A DNA stretch of 64,000 nt from Sideroxyarcus sp. (lineage in GTDB: Bacteria; Pseudomonadota; Gammaproteobacteria; Burkholderiales; Gallionellaceae): positions 124,001-188,000 of the forward strand of contig JAUSBR010000010.1 of the NCBI GenBank assembly GCA_030651895.1, read 5' to 3'. Position 1 is the first letter of the stretch. Each line of letters begins with the position of its first letter. A model generated the notes under the pieces. That model was given only the letters and a program-made list of their open reading frames with translations, was not told the origin of the DNA and did not search any database. Position numbers and translations under genes: made by a program. Below, piece after piece: positions 1 to 9,685 of the stretch.

Positions 1-556
1 GTGCGATCTGCTCCTCGTCGACGCCGAAGCGCACCAAGTCATCCTGCGGCAGATAGACGCGGCCGATGTGCCAGTCCTTTGCCACGTCCTGCCAGAAGTT
101 GATGAGTTGCAGGGCCGTGCAGATGGCATCGGAGTAGGCGATGTTGGTCGGAGTCGCTTCCTCGTACAGGTGCAGCAGCAGATTGCCGACCGGATCGGCC
201 GAGCGGCGGCAGTAGTCCAGCAGTTCTTCGTAGTTGTCGTAGCGTTTCTTCACCACATCCTGCGAGAAGGCATCGAGCAGGTCGTGGAGGGGTTGCATGG
301 GCAGTTGGTGGGCCTCGATCTCGGCGGCCAGGCGTTTGAACAGCGGCGACAGCGGGGTCTCTCCGTTCGCGATATGCATCAGTTCATCGCGGAAATCGTC
401 GAGCTGTTGCAGGCGCTCGGTATCGGGCAGATCGCCCTCGTCGGCGATGTCATCGGCGGCGCGGGCAAAGTGATAGATGGCTGCCACCGGCTTGCGCAGC
501 CGCTTGGGCATGAGGATGGATGCTACGGGGAAGTTCTCGTAATGATCGACGGCCAT
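1..556 (-). CDS. hpnC: Hydroxysqualene synthase HpnC (3' end beyond window edge)
   Basis: Squalene/phytoene synthase family enzyme of hopanoid precursor synthesis. In the known pathway HpnD makes presqualene diphosphate from farnesyl diphosphate, HpnC converts it to hydroxysqualene and HpnE reduces that to squalene. The 185 residues in the window begin MAVDHYENFPVAS and carry the first Asp-rich motif DDIADE (35-40) and the second, NFWQDVAKD (153-161), both of which bind diphosphate through magnesium. The rest is cut off by the window edge. The ATG is fixed by an in-frame TAG at 560-562, which is also the stop of the preceding gene, so the two are only three bases apart and probably co-transcribed. 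HpnC rather than HpnD is inferred from the N-terminal sequence style; hpnD and hpnE would be expected just outside. Confidence 0.88.
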   Translation of the reverse strand, partial: MAVDHYENFPVASILMPKRLRKPVAAIYHFARAADDIADEGDLPDTERLQQLDDFRDELMHIANGETPLSPLFKRLAAEIEAHQLPMQPLHDLLDAFSQDVVKKRYDNYEELLDYCRRSADPVGNLLLHLYEEATPTNIAYSDAICTALQLINFWQDVAKDWHIGRVYLPQDDLVRFGVDEEQIA

Positions 557-559
557 TGG

Positions 560-1420
560 CTAGTCGCAGTACTCTTCAAATGTCCACTGGAGAAGTGTTG
601 CGGCCAAGCTGAGGGATGCCCGTGCATCAGCAAGATTCCATTCAATTGAGCTTGTTGTCTCATCAGCATGTTTTGCGGCATGCGTTAAATCTATGAGTGA
701 TTTTCGGATTGCCGTGAATCGTTCTCTTTTATCCCTCTTCTTCTTTTCCGATTGAGCTGGCACACCCTCATCATTTAGAGAACGGTTTAGCGATTCTAGG
801 ACATCGCGACAAGCGCTAACCGCTTCCCTGTAATGCCCGTGCAACATTTGTTTTTGAGCGTTCGCCAAGTGTTTTGTTGCTTCAGCAAAATCTGCGTTGG
901 ATTCATCTGTTGGCACTGGAACTTCTAAGAGAAGTATTTTGCGGTAGTTAATGCTCTCTAGAAGTGTAATCCAATCGCTTTGGCTGACTATAAGCTGATA
1001 TGGTTGCCTATAAAGAGGCTCCGACTTCTCACCTTGATAGGCGGTGGCATAAAGCTCAATCGTAAAAGTTAAATTGCCACCAAGTCGAATTCGTTCGATA
1101 GCCTCAATTCTGGCCGCATCTAGTTCGATTTCAAGGATGATCTGGTGATTTCCCACATGTTCGTATGTTGTTATGGGATAGTTTGAACCTTGGGGTACCA
1201 AGCGACCGAGAAGAGTTGGATTTGATGGAGATGCTATTCCCTGCACATTCAAACGGCCTGAAATGCCGGTAACCGTGATAGGTTGCTCTTTTGGTCTGTT
1301 ATGCGTTGTAACTTTAATTGGGAATACGAGCTGATAAAAGCCCATACCTCTAACACCTTGAGGTTTGTCGGAATCCCATGACGCAAATCTTTGCGTGCCT
1401 AATGTCCAGTCGTTGCTCAT
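560..1420 (-). CDS. Unknown protein with a helical, HEPN-like C-terminal region; probable acquired gene
   Basis: A 286-residue soluble protein that I do not recognise. It has no signal peptide or membrane segment. Residues 1 to about 165 look beta-rich, with many short hydrophobic strands. Residues 180-286 look alpha-helical, with a pattern (A-N-A-Q-K-Q then Y-R-E-A-V-S-A-C-R-D-V-L-E-S-L) that resembles HEPN or similar four-helix domains; this is a resemblance only, and no R-x4-6-H catalytic motif was found. The DNA is clearly richer in A and T than its neighbours. It lies between prmB and hpnC, two ordinary core genes, with a gap of 17 bases on one side and 3 on the other. The composition suggests it was acquired by transfer and now rides in the local transcription unit. 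Confidence 0.7.
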   Translation of the reverse strand: MSNDWTLGTQRFASWDSDKPQGVRGMGFYQLVFPIKVTTHNRPKEQPITVTGISGRLNVQGIASPSNPTLLGRLVPQGSNYPITTYEHVGNHQIILEIELDAARIEAIERIRLGGNLTFTIELYATAYQGEKSEPLYRQPYQLIVSQSDWITLLESINYRKILLLEVPVPTDESNADFAEATKHLANAQKQMLHGHYREAVSACRDVLESLNRSLNDEGVPAQSEKKKRDKRERFTAIRKSLIDLTHAAKHADETTSSIEWNLADARASLSLAATLLQWTFEEYCD

Positions 1421-1421
1421 T

Positions 1422-1440
1422 TAAAAACTCTCAGTTTTTA
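1422..1440. repeat. AT-rich inverted repeat between prmB and the unknown gene
   Basis: TAAAAACT (1422-1429) and AGTTTTTA (1433-1440) form a perfect 8-base stem with a 3-base loop. It contains the prmB stop codon and ends just before the start of the AT-rich gene downstream. It could act as a weak terminator for prmB or mark the edge of an inserted segment; the sequence cannot decide which. Confidence 0.5.
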
Positions 1441-2343
1441 TACCAGATCGTTCCGGTGCAACATGAACACGAATTCATCGCCGGCACTGACATCCATCCA
1501 GGTGAACGGCAGGTTGGGGTAAGCGGCCTCGAGCGCATCGCGGTTATGGCCGATCTCTACCACGAGGATGCCGTTGTTGCTGAGGTGTTCGGCGGCGTGC
1601 TCAAGGATGATGCGTGTCGCATTCAGTCCGTCCGTGCCGCTTCCCAGCGCGAGCTTGGGTTCGTATTTGTATTCTTGCGGCAGTGCGGCGACCGAGGGTG
1701 CATCCACGTAGGGCGGGTTGCTGATGATGAGGTCGTATTTCTTGCCCTCGAGTTTTGCGAACATGTCCGACTCGATCAGCGAGATGTGGTCTTCCAGCGC
1801 GTAATCGGTCACGTTGTACTGGGCGACATCCAGTGCGTCGGCGGACAGATCGACCGCATCGACATGCGCGTCCGGGAAAGCATGCGCTGCCAAAATGGCC
1901 AGGCAGCCGCTGCCGGTGCACAGGTCCAGCACGTTGTGCACGCGCTCGGGATCGCCGATCCAGGGAGAAAGCTGATCGCGCAACAACTCGGCGATGAATG
2001 AGCGCGGCACCAGTACACGTTCATCCACATAGAATGAGAGTTCGCCCAGCCAGGCCTGATTGGTCAGATAGGCGGCCGGGATACGCTGCTCGGTACGCCG
2101 TTCGATGATGTCCAGCACGTCGTAGATCTCGGACTGCGTGAGGCTGGCGTCGAGGAAGGGCTCCAGCCGGTCCAGCGGCAGGTGCAGGGTGTGCAGGATG
2201 AGGTAGGCGGCTTCGTCGTAGGCGTTCTCGCTGCCGTGACCGAAGAACAGCTCGGCTTCGTTGAAGCGGCTCACCGCAAAACGCAGACAATCGCGTACCG
2301 TCTTGAGTGAGGCGCTCGCCTCTGAAAAGTGATTGATGTCCAT
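1438..2343 (-). CDS. prmB: Ribosomal protein L3 N5-glutamine methyltransferase PrmB
   Basis: SAM-dependent methyltransferase of 301 residues that methylates a glutamine side chain of ribosomal protein L3 during 50S assembly (known for the family). The SAM site is seen as LDLCTGSG (139-146), and the glutamine-binding signature is NPPY (209-212), shared with PrmA/PrmC/HemK enzymes. The N-terminal helical domain and the VPRSFIAEL stretch before the Rossmann fold fit PrmB rather than PrmC, which acts on release factors. The ATG at 2343 abuts the TAG of the small upstream gene without a gap, so translation is probably coupled. It is the sixth gene of the minus-strand dap cluster. Confidence 0.9.
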   Translation of the reverse strand: MDINHFSEASASLKTVRDCLRFAVSRFNEAELFFGHGSENAYDEAAYLILHTLHLPLDRLEPFLDASLTQSEIYDVLDIIERRTEQRIPAAYLTNQAWLGELSFYVDERVLVPRSFIAELLRDQLSPWIGDPERVHNVLDLCTGSGCLAILAAHAFPDAHVDAVDLSADALDVAQYNVTDYALEDHISLIESDMFAKLEGKKYDLIISNPPYVDAPSVAALPQEYKYEPKLALGSGTDGLNATRIILEHAAEHLSNNGILVVEIGHNRDALEAAYPNLPFTWMDVSAGDEFVFMLHRNDLV

Positions 2344-2544
2344 CTAGTCTCCTCCGCCCCCGCCATCTCCTCCGCCATCGCTACTGCTGCTATCGTCGCA
2401 GCGCGATGAAGAGTATCCATTGCCCGAATCTCCCGAGCTACCAGTGCTGCCGTTATCGTTATTCGCCCGCCGCCGATTCCTGCGTGTGCCGGACATGAGC
2501 CAGAGCACGATGATGATCAGCAGCAGAACGATATAGATAGTCAT
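2344..2544 (-). CDS. Small single-span membrane protein with a Gly/Ser/Asp-rich tail
   Basis: A 66-residue protein of unknown function. Residues 2-17 are almost entirely Ile, Leu, Val and Trp and form one membrane span. A basic patch (T-R-R-N-R-R-R) follows, which should hold the next part on the cytoplasmic side, and then a low-complexity tail of Ser, Gly and Asp that ends in glycines. The frame sits between dapE (four bases after it) and prmB (zero gap), and this exact packing supports it being a real gene. Low-complexity tails are poorly conserved, so homologues may be hard to detect. Confidence 0.6.
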   Translation of the reverse strand: MTIYIVLLLIIIVLWLMSGTRRNRRRANNDNGSTGSSGDSGNGYSSSRCDDSSSSDGGGDGGGGGD

Positions 2545-2548
2545 TGCT

Positions 2549-4019
<1,471 letters not shown>

Positions 4020-4023
<4 letters not shown>

Positions 4024-5195
4024 TCGCTTTTTTGGTTGGGTAATTCAATGTTAAGTTTGATGCCATCGAACTTGGTTCCCGGTGGAGGGGGCATTTGTGG
4101 ATTAGTCGAATTGGGATCGAACACCTTCATCTTGCTCGTCTGTGAGTAATCGATCAGCGATGACAGGTTGCTGGCCGAGTCGGCGTTGCGCAGTGCATCT
4201 TCCTTGGAGATGTGCCCGGCCTTGAACAGCTTGTACAGGGCCTGTTCGAAGGTCTGCGATCCCGGCGAGACGCTTTGTTCGATGGCATCGCGAATCTGGT
4301 CGATCTGGTCGCTCTTGATAAGTTCGGCGATCAGCGCGGAGTTCAGCAGCACTTCAACAGCCGGCACCAATTTGCCCTGTGTGTTGCGAATCAGGCGCTG
4401 CGAGATGACGGCGCGCAGGCAGAGTGACAAGTCGGACAGGATGCTGTTGCGCGCATCGTAAGGGAAGAAGTTCACCATGCGGTTGAGTGCATGGTAGCTG
4501 TTGTTGGCGTGCAGCGTGGACAGGCACAGGTGGCCGGTCTGCGCAAAGATCAGCGCATGCTTCAGCGTCTCGCGGTCGCGGATCTCACCGATCATCAGTA
4601 CGTCCGGCGCCTCGCGCATCGCGCTGACCAATGCCGAACCATAGTCGGCGGTATCGGTACCGACCTCACGTTGGTTGACGATGGATTTGTTGTGCCGGAA
4701 CATGTATTCCAGCGGGTCCTCGATGGTGAGGATGTGTCCGCTCTGAGTTTCGTTGCGGTGCTGGATCATCGCTGCCAGCGTGGTCGACTTGCCGGAGCCA
4801 GTGGCGCCGACCATCAGAACCAGCCCGCGCTTTTCCATGACCAGATCTTTCAGCACCAACGGGAGGTTGAGCGCTTCCACGTTGAGTACATCGCCGCGCA
4901 CGTAGCGGATCACTACCGCGACGCTGCTGCGTTGGCGCATCACATTGACACGGAAGTTGCCGATGCCTGGGACACGGAAGGAGAAGTTCATCTCCATGTG
5001 CAGCTCGAACTCGGTGATCTGTGCTTCGGTCATCATCTCGTAGGCGATGCGCTTGACCGTGGCCTCGTCGAGGATCTGGGCATTCACCGGCATCACCACG
5101 CCGTCGATCTTGATGTTGATCGGCGCACCGACCGAGAGGAACAGGTCGGAGGCCTTCTTGTCGGCAGCGAGCTGGAGCAATGGAGTGATGATCAT
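4020..5195 (-). CDS. pilU: Type IV pilus retraction ATPase PilU (PilT-like)
   Basis: Secretion-type hexameric ATPase of 391 residues that works with PilT at the inner membrane to disassemble type IV pili (known for the family). The Walker A motif is GATGSGKST (130-138), followed by the Asp box (ILTIEDPLE), Walker B (LMIGEIRD) and the His box (TGHLCLSTLHANN). The C-terminal tail of about 50 residues, rich in Pro and Asn, and the lack of a PilT-type AIRNLIR motif favour PilU over PilT. A GAGGTGA ribosome-binding site lies five A residues before the ATG. It is embedded between dapD and the ArsC-like gene with no other pilus gene in the window. Confidence 0.88.
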
Positions 5196-5210
5196 TTTTT
5201 CACCTCGTTT

Positions 5211-5285
5211 CAGGATGCAGGAAGCAGGATGCGGGATTCAGGGAAAGCGGCTGTATCCTGAATCCTGTATTCCGTAACCTGCTTA
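5211..5285. repeat. Mirrored arrays of degenerate heptanucleotide repeats
   Basis: Five 7-base units (CAGGATG, CAGGAAG, CAGGATG, CGGGATT, CAGGGAA) run from 5211 to 5245. After a 5-base spacer, five units of the complementary type (CTGTATC, CTGAATC, CTGTATT, CCGTAAC, CTGCTTA) run from 5251 to 5285, reaching the dapD stop codon. The two halves can pair: GGATTCAGG (5234-5242) is the exact complement of CCTGAATCC (5257-5265). It fills the gap between dapD and pilU and could fold as a long imperfect hairpin in the transcript. Confidence 0.75.
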
Positions 5286-6104
5286 GATTCCACGCAGCAA
5301 TTCGTTGATGCCTGTCTTGCCCAGCGTCTTGGCATCCACTTTCTTCACGATCACCGCACAGTACAGACTGTACTTGCCGTCCTTGGAAGGCATGCTGCCG
5401 CTGACCACCACGGAACCGGCCGGCACGCGACCGTAATGCACTTCGCCCGTTTCGCGGTCGTAGATCTTGGTGCTTTGCCCGATGAACACGCCCATCGAGA
5501 TGACCGAGCCTTCTTCCACGATCACGCCTTCGACCACTTCGGAGCGCGCGCCGATGAAGCAGTTGTCCTCGATGATGGTGGGGTTGGCCTGCACCGGTTC
5601 CAGCACGCCGCCGATGCCGACGCCGCCGGAGAGGTGCACGTTCTTACCGATCTGCGCGCAGGAGCCGACGGTGGCCCAAGTGTCGACCATGGTGCCTTCA
5701 TCGACATAGGCGCCGATGTTGCAGTAGGAAGGCATCAGCACCACGTTCTTGGCGATGTAAGCACCGCGGCGCGCGGCTGCGGGAGGCACCACGCGGAAGC
5801 CGCCTTCGCGGAACTCCTTGGAGTTGTAGTCGGCGAACTTGGAAGGCACCTTGTCGAAATAGTTGGTGAAGCCGCCTTTGATGAAGGCGTTGTCCTCGAT
5901 GCGGAAGGACAGCAGCACGGCCTTCTTGACCCATTGATGAGTCACCCACTCGCCGTTGATCTTCTCGGCCACGCGCAGCTTGCCCTGGTCGAGATACTCG
6001 ATGACGGTATTGATGGTCTCTTTCAGTTGCGCGTCCACGTTGCGCGGGGTGATCTCGGCACGGCGTTCAAAGGCTTCTTCGATGATGGCTTGCAATTGCG
6101 GCAT
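5283..6104 (-). CDS. dapD: Tetrahydrodipicolinate N-succinyltransferase
   Basis: Transfers succinyl from succinyl-CoA to tetrahydrodipicolinate, the committed step of the succinylase branch of lysine synthesis. The 273-residue protein starts [13 protein letters not shown] and matches DapD of E. coli in length (274). It has the left-handed beta-helix hexapeptide region in its middle ([12 protein letters not shown] through S-G-G-V-G-I-G-G-V). The frame is open upstream to 6287, but that extension lies inside dapC and has unrelated composition, so the ATG at 6104 is preferred. dapC lies 34 bases upstream and pilU follows after the heptamer arrays. Confidence 0.95.
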   Translation of the reverse strand: MPQLQAIIEEAFERRAEITPRNVDAQLKETINTVIEYLDQGKLRVAEKINGEWVTHQWVKKAVLLSFRIEDNAFIKGGFTNYFDKVPSKFADYNSKEFREGGFRVVPPAAARRGAYIAKNVVLMPSYCNIGAYVDEGTMVDTWATVGSCAQIGKNVHLSGGVGIGGVLEPVQANPTIIEDNCFIGARSEVVEGVIVEEGSVISMGVFIGQSTKIYDRETGEVHYGRVPAGSVVVSGSMPSKDGKYSLYCAVIVKKVDAKTLGKTGINELLRGI

Positions 6105-6138
6105 GGTGTGTCCCAGTCTGGTTCGTTGATTGAAATGG

Positions 6139-7329
6139 TTATTGTTTTTGTGTGAATTCGGCAATACGTCGTGCCGCTTCCAGCGTTTCGTCCAGGTTGG
6201 CGACCAGCGCCAGCCGGATGAAGTTCGCACCGGGATTGACCCCGTGCGCTTCGCGCGCCAGAAAGCTGCCGGGCAGCACGGACACATTATAGTCGCGATA
6301 CAACTGTTGCGCGAAAGCCGTATCGGCGATGGGTGTTCTGATCCACAGATAGAAGCCGGCGTCCGGTTTGCTCACCGGCAGCACCGGTGCGAGCAGGGCG
6401 ATGACCTTGGCGAACTTTTCCGCATACAGGCGGCGGTTCTCGGCGACATGCGCCTCGTCGTTCCAGGCCGCGATGGTGGCAGCCTGCACAGCTGGGTTCA
6501 TGGCGCAGCCGTGATAGGTGCGATACAGCGCGAACTTCTCCAGAATCTTCGCATCGCCCGCAACGAAGCCGGAACGCAGCCCGGGCACGTTGGAGCGCTT
6601 GGACAGGCTGGAGAACACCACCAGGTTCTTGTAATCGCCACGTCCCAGTTGTTGTGCCGCCTGCAGCGCGCCGAGCGGTTGGTCGTCGCCGAAATAGATC
6701 TCGGAATAGCATTCGTCCGAAGCGATCACGAATCCGTAACGGTCGCTCATCTCGAACAGGGTCCTCCACTCGGCCAGCGGCATCACGCGGCCGTTCGGGT
6801 TCCCAGGCGAGCAGACGTAGATGAGCTGTGTGCGTTGCCAGGTTTCTTCCGGCAGCTGAGCGAAATCGAGCGCGTAGTCGTCTTCCGGCAGCGCGTTAAG
6901 AAAACAGGGCGTGGCACCGGACAGGAACGCTGCACCTTCGTAGATCTGGTAGAACGGATTCGGACAGACCACGGCCGGGTCTTTCCTGCTGCGGTCGATC
7001 ACCGCCTGCGCGAAAGCGAACAAAGCTTCGCGGCTGCCGTTGACGGGCAATATCTGGGTCTTCGCATCCGGCGCAGGGATGCCATAGCGGCGGGCCAGCC
7101 AGTCGGCAATGGCTTTACGCAGCGCGTCGCTGCCGATGGTTGTGGGATAATTCGCCAGCCCGCCGAGTCCGGCGATCAGGGCATCCTTGATGAAAGCAGG
7201 GGTATCGTGTTTGGGTTCGCCGATGTGCAGGCTGATCGGTTTCATTGCCGCATTCGGCGTGACCTCGCCGAACAGGCGGGCGAGTTTCTGGAATGGGTAA
7301 GGCTGCAGCTTGTCTAGATCGAGATTCAT
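6139..7329 (-). CDS. dapC: Succinyldiaminopimelate transaminase
   Basis: PLP-dependent class I/II aminotransferase of 396 residues. It converts N-succinyl-2-amino-6-ketopimelate and glutamate to succinyl-DAP, the step between DapD and DapE. The Schiff-base lysine is in [16 protein letters not shown], and the phosphate/carboxylate contacts are seen in CSPGNPNG and in the final N-F-I-R-L-A segment. The assignment among many similar aminotransferases rests on position: it heads an operon with dapD and dapE. There is no clear Shine-Dalgarno sequence before the ATG. The 71-base gap to the divergent permease gene must hold its promoter. Confidence 0.92.
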   Translation of the reverse strand: MNLDLDKLQPYPFQKLARLFGEVTPNAAMKPISLHIGEPKHDTPAFIKDALIAGLGGLANYPTTIGSDALRKAIADWLARRYGIPAPDAKTQILPVNGSREALFAFAQAVIDRSRKDPAVVCPNPFYQIYEGAAFLSGATPCFLNALPEDDYALDFAQLPEETWQRTQLIYVCSPGNPNGRVMPLAEWRTLFEMSDRYGFVIASDECYSEIYFGDDQPLGALQAAQQLGRGDYKNLVVFSSLSKRSNVPGLRSGFVAGDAKILEKFALYRTYHGCAMNPAVQAATIAAWNDEAHVAENRRLYAEKFAKVIALLAPVLPVSKPDAGFYLWIRTPIADTAFAQQLYRDYNVSVLPGSFLAREAHGVNPGANFIRLALVANLDETLEAARRIAEFTQKQ

Positions 7330-7400
7330 GCGGTTTCACAACGTGCTGTAAATCAGCACGCATTATAAGGGTCGGGCGAGTGCCATCAAAACGAAATGTC

Positions 7401-8273
7401 ATGCCGGTGGTCGGCGTATTGAGCGGCGCGCTGGTGTGGGGCCTGATCTGGTATCCCTATCGCGCGTTGCAGGATGTCGGCGTGTCCGGTGCGATGGCGA
7501 CATTCATCACCTATCTGCTGGCGATGATGTTCGGTGCGTTCATGCTGCCGCGCGTGTGGCGCGAACGTGCGACCTTCAACTGGTGGGCCTTGCTGCTGAT
7601 CCTGAGCGCGGGCTGGGCCAATCTTGGCTATGTGCTGGGTATGCTGGGCGGCGAGGTGATGCGCGTGCTGCTGCTGTTTTACCTCGCACCTGTGTGGACC
7701 ATCCTGTTCTCGTTGTGGATATTGGGCGAACGGCTCAACCGCTACGGTTACTCCGTCGTGCTGCTGTCATTGAGCGGTGCGATCATTATGCTGTGGGAAC
7801 CGGCGATGGGGCTGCCGCTGCCGCAGAATCTGTCCGAGTGGCTGGGACTGTCGGCTGGCATGGGCTTCGCCTTGTCCAATGTCACCTCGCGTCGAGCCAC
7901 GCATCTTTCTGTACAGGCCAAATCGTTCAGCCTGTGGCTGGGCACGGCCGCGCTGACCTTGCCGTTCCTGCTTTGGCAGGGCGGGGTGGGGGCGCAACTT
8001 GCGGCGATAGGGATGCAGTCCTGGATCATGTTGGCGCTGATGGGGCTGGTCCTTTGCGCCACCAGTTTTGCCGTGCAATACGGCGTTACCCATCTTTCCG
8101 CCAACCGTGCTGTGGTGCTGTTCCTGTTTGAGCTGGTGGTGGCCGCTATCACTTCCTATTTTCTTGCGGGTGAGGCGATGGAACTGCGCGATTGGATCGG
8201 TGCAACGCTGATCGTCTCCGCCAGTTTGTTGTCGGGACGGCTGCATGTGCCCGCGACCAAGGAAACCGCCTGA
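7401..8273 (+). CDS. DMT-superfamily (EamA) permease
   Basis: An integral membrane protein of 290 residues with about ten hydrophobic spans in two similar halves, the pattern of EamA-domain drug/metabolite transporters. The second half has the typical A-N-R-A-V-V-L-F-L-F-E-L-V-V-A motif and the E-A-M-E-L-R-D-W-I-G ending that precedes the last span. The substrate cannot be read from the sequence. The ATG at 7401 begins MPVVGVLSGALVW. A GTG at 7380 is in frame and slightly better placed relative to a GGGCGAG stretch, so the first seven residues are uncertain. The gene is divergent from dapC. Confidence 0.85.
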   Translation: MPVVGVLSGALVWGLIWYPYRALQDVGVSGAMATFITYLLAMMFGAFMLPRVWRERATFNWWALLLILSAGWANLGYVLGMLGGEVMRVLLLFYLAPVWTILFSLWILGERLNRYGYSVVLLSLSGAIIMLWEPAMGLPLPQNLSEWLGLSAGMGFALSNVTSRRATHLSVQAKSFSLWLGTAALTLPFLLWQGGVGAQLAAIGMQSWIMLALMGLVLCATSFAVQYGVTHLSANRAVVLFLFELVVAAITSYFLAGEAMELRDWIGATLIVSASLLSGRLHVPATKETA

Positions 8274-8551
8274 GCGTTTCCGAACCCCTGTAGGCCGCAT
8301 GTCATAATTGTCAATCACAGCTGTCCATCACGTCAGAAATGGCGGTTGGCGTGATTTCCCCCATTCCCTTTCGAAAACGCTGCTCAGCGGCATCTGGCTG
8401 ATAAAGATCAATATTCATCAGACATGTGCTGCATGGCACGGTGATTGCTGATGAGCCTCCAGTTAATACTTCGGGGTAGTGCCGGTTGGGTGTGCTTGGT
8501 CTGCTGCGCCCGAGCTGGAAACTTCGGATCAAAGCCAATTGGAGGGACGAG
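8274..8551. other. Intergenic stretch with no identifiable feature
   Basis: 278 bases between the DMT permease and the next small gene. Open frames across it are short or are shadows. No convincing terminator hairpin with a T run, tRNA-like fold or repeated motif was seen; the promoter of the next gene is presumably here but could not be located with confidence. Confidence 0.5.
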
Positions 8552-8974
8552 ATGGTGCGAGACAAACGAATCCTGAAGATCCTGCTCGCGGTATTCGTGC
8601 TCGGGGCGTTCTACTGGTTCGTCTTGCGCACCGATCCCAAGGTCGTGGCGCTGAACCAGGCGCTGGAGCAAGTCGCCAGCCCGGCTCTGCGGAACTATCC
8701 CTACACGTTCAGGGTGGTGCGCCTGGAGGGTGAGTCCGCTGTGATGGGTACGCCGCGATCCTACGAGATGCCGGTAGTGCGGATGATAGGCACCCTCTAT
8801 CCCAACCTGGCTGGGAAAGCGCCCGATCATCCCGATTTCATCGCGGCTGAAAAGGAACTGGCGCAGATGCAGTCCGAAGCGCGCCAGATCGTACTCTCCC
8901 AGAGCGGGGTCAGTGCGGTGAAATGGGAATTGGATCAGAGCTGGCTCATCTCCCACAATATCCCGCTCAACTGA
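8552..8974 (+). CDS. Membrane-anchored protein of unknown function
   Basis: A 140-residue protein that I do not recognise. A basic N-terminus (MVRDKR) precedes one hydrophobic span at about residues 9-22, so the rest should be periplasmic. The remainder is a small soluble domain without cysteines or an obvious motif. The start is chosen because GGAGGG (8541-8546) lies five bases before the ATG at 8552; the frame is open about 22 codons upstream but without such a site. The DUF302 gene follows on the same strand after 103 bases. Confidence 0.7.
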   Translation: MVRDKRILKILLAVFVLGAFYWFVLRTDPKVVALNQALEQVASPALRNYPYTFRVVRLEGESAVMGTPRSYEMPVVRMIGTLYPNLAGKAPDHPDFIAAEKELAQMQSEARQIVLSQSGVSAVKWELDQSWLISHNIPLN

Positions 8975-9077
8975 AGTCCGCAGGCGGGCGGGGAACGCCG
9001 CATTTCAATGTTTCGGAAAACAGGTTTTGTTGCACATATATTGAGTCAGTCTGTTTATTTATAGGGGGATGTACAAA

Positions 9078-9626
9078 ATGTTGAAGGTCGTCGGGGGTTT
9101 TGTCGCTGGTATCGTCGTTGTCGTGCTGCTCGTCTACAACTTCGCGGGCAGCCTGATGTTCAGGGAGATTCAAAGCCCGTTCGGTGTGGAAGAGACGGTC
9201 GCCCGCATCCAGCAGAACATTCAGAACGCCGGCAACGGCTGGTCTTTGTCCGGCCTGCGCAACGCGGCCAAGCCCATCGAGCTGGACGGCGGCAATGTGC
9301 TTCCCGTGCTGATGATCGAGGCTTGCAGCACCAGATATTCCGGCCCCATCCTCAAGGACGACTCGCTGCGTTTCCTCTCCAATCTGATGCCCTGCAAGAT
9401 CTCGGTGTACAAGAAGAACGACGGCAAGACCTACATCGGCATGATGAATGCCGAACTGATCGGTAGCCTGTTCGGTGCCAAGGTGGGCGGCATCATGAAG
9501 CAGGTTTCCGCAGACCAGGCCAAGTTCGTCGTGTTCGATGCGAGCAAACCAGCCCCTGCGATGATCAAGGGCACGCCCGGCGCAACGAGCGGCGGGGCCG
9601 GCGCCGGTGCGGCAGGCGGTTGCTGA
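9078..9626 (+). CDS. DUF302-domain protein with N-terminal membrane anchor
   Basis: A 182-residue protein. Residues 3-24 form a hydrophobic anchor. The next part has the DUF302 pattern: a helix F-G-V-E-E-T-V-A-R-I, then V-L-M-I-E-A-C-S and M-P-C-K-I-S-V-Y-K-K-N-D-G-K-T-Y-I. Two cysteines lie in these strands. The tail is very rich in Gly and Ala and ends in Cys. DUF302 proteins often occur near sulfur- or electron-transfer genes, but their function is not settled. A run of five G (9064-9068) touches an ATG at 9069 and is correctly spaced for a second ATG at 9078, so 9078 is preferred. It lies 60 bases upstream of the octaheme cytochrome gene. Confidence 0.78.
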   Translation: MLKVVGGFVAGIVVVVLLVYNFAGSLMFREIQSPFGVEETVARIQQNIQNAGNGWSLSGLRNAAKPIELDGGNVLPVLMIEACSTRYSGPILKDDSLRFLSNLMPCKISVYKKNDGKTYIGMMNAELIGSLFGAKVGGIMKQVSADQAKFVVFDASKPAPAMIKGTPGATSGGAGAGAAGGC

Positions 9627-9685
9627 GGCAATCATCCGAATAGCGACCATACCGTATCCACACCCAGATCAATCAAGGTGACCAC

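Noticed and set aside
6105-6287. N-terminal extension of dapD
   Set aside because: The extension lies within dapC, has unrelated composition and would make DapD 61 residues longer than the family.
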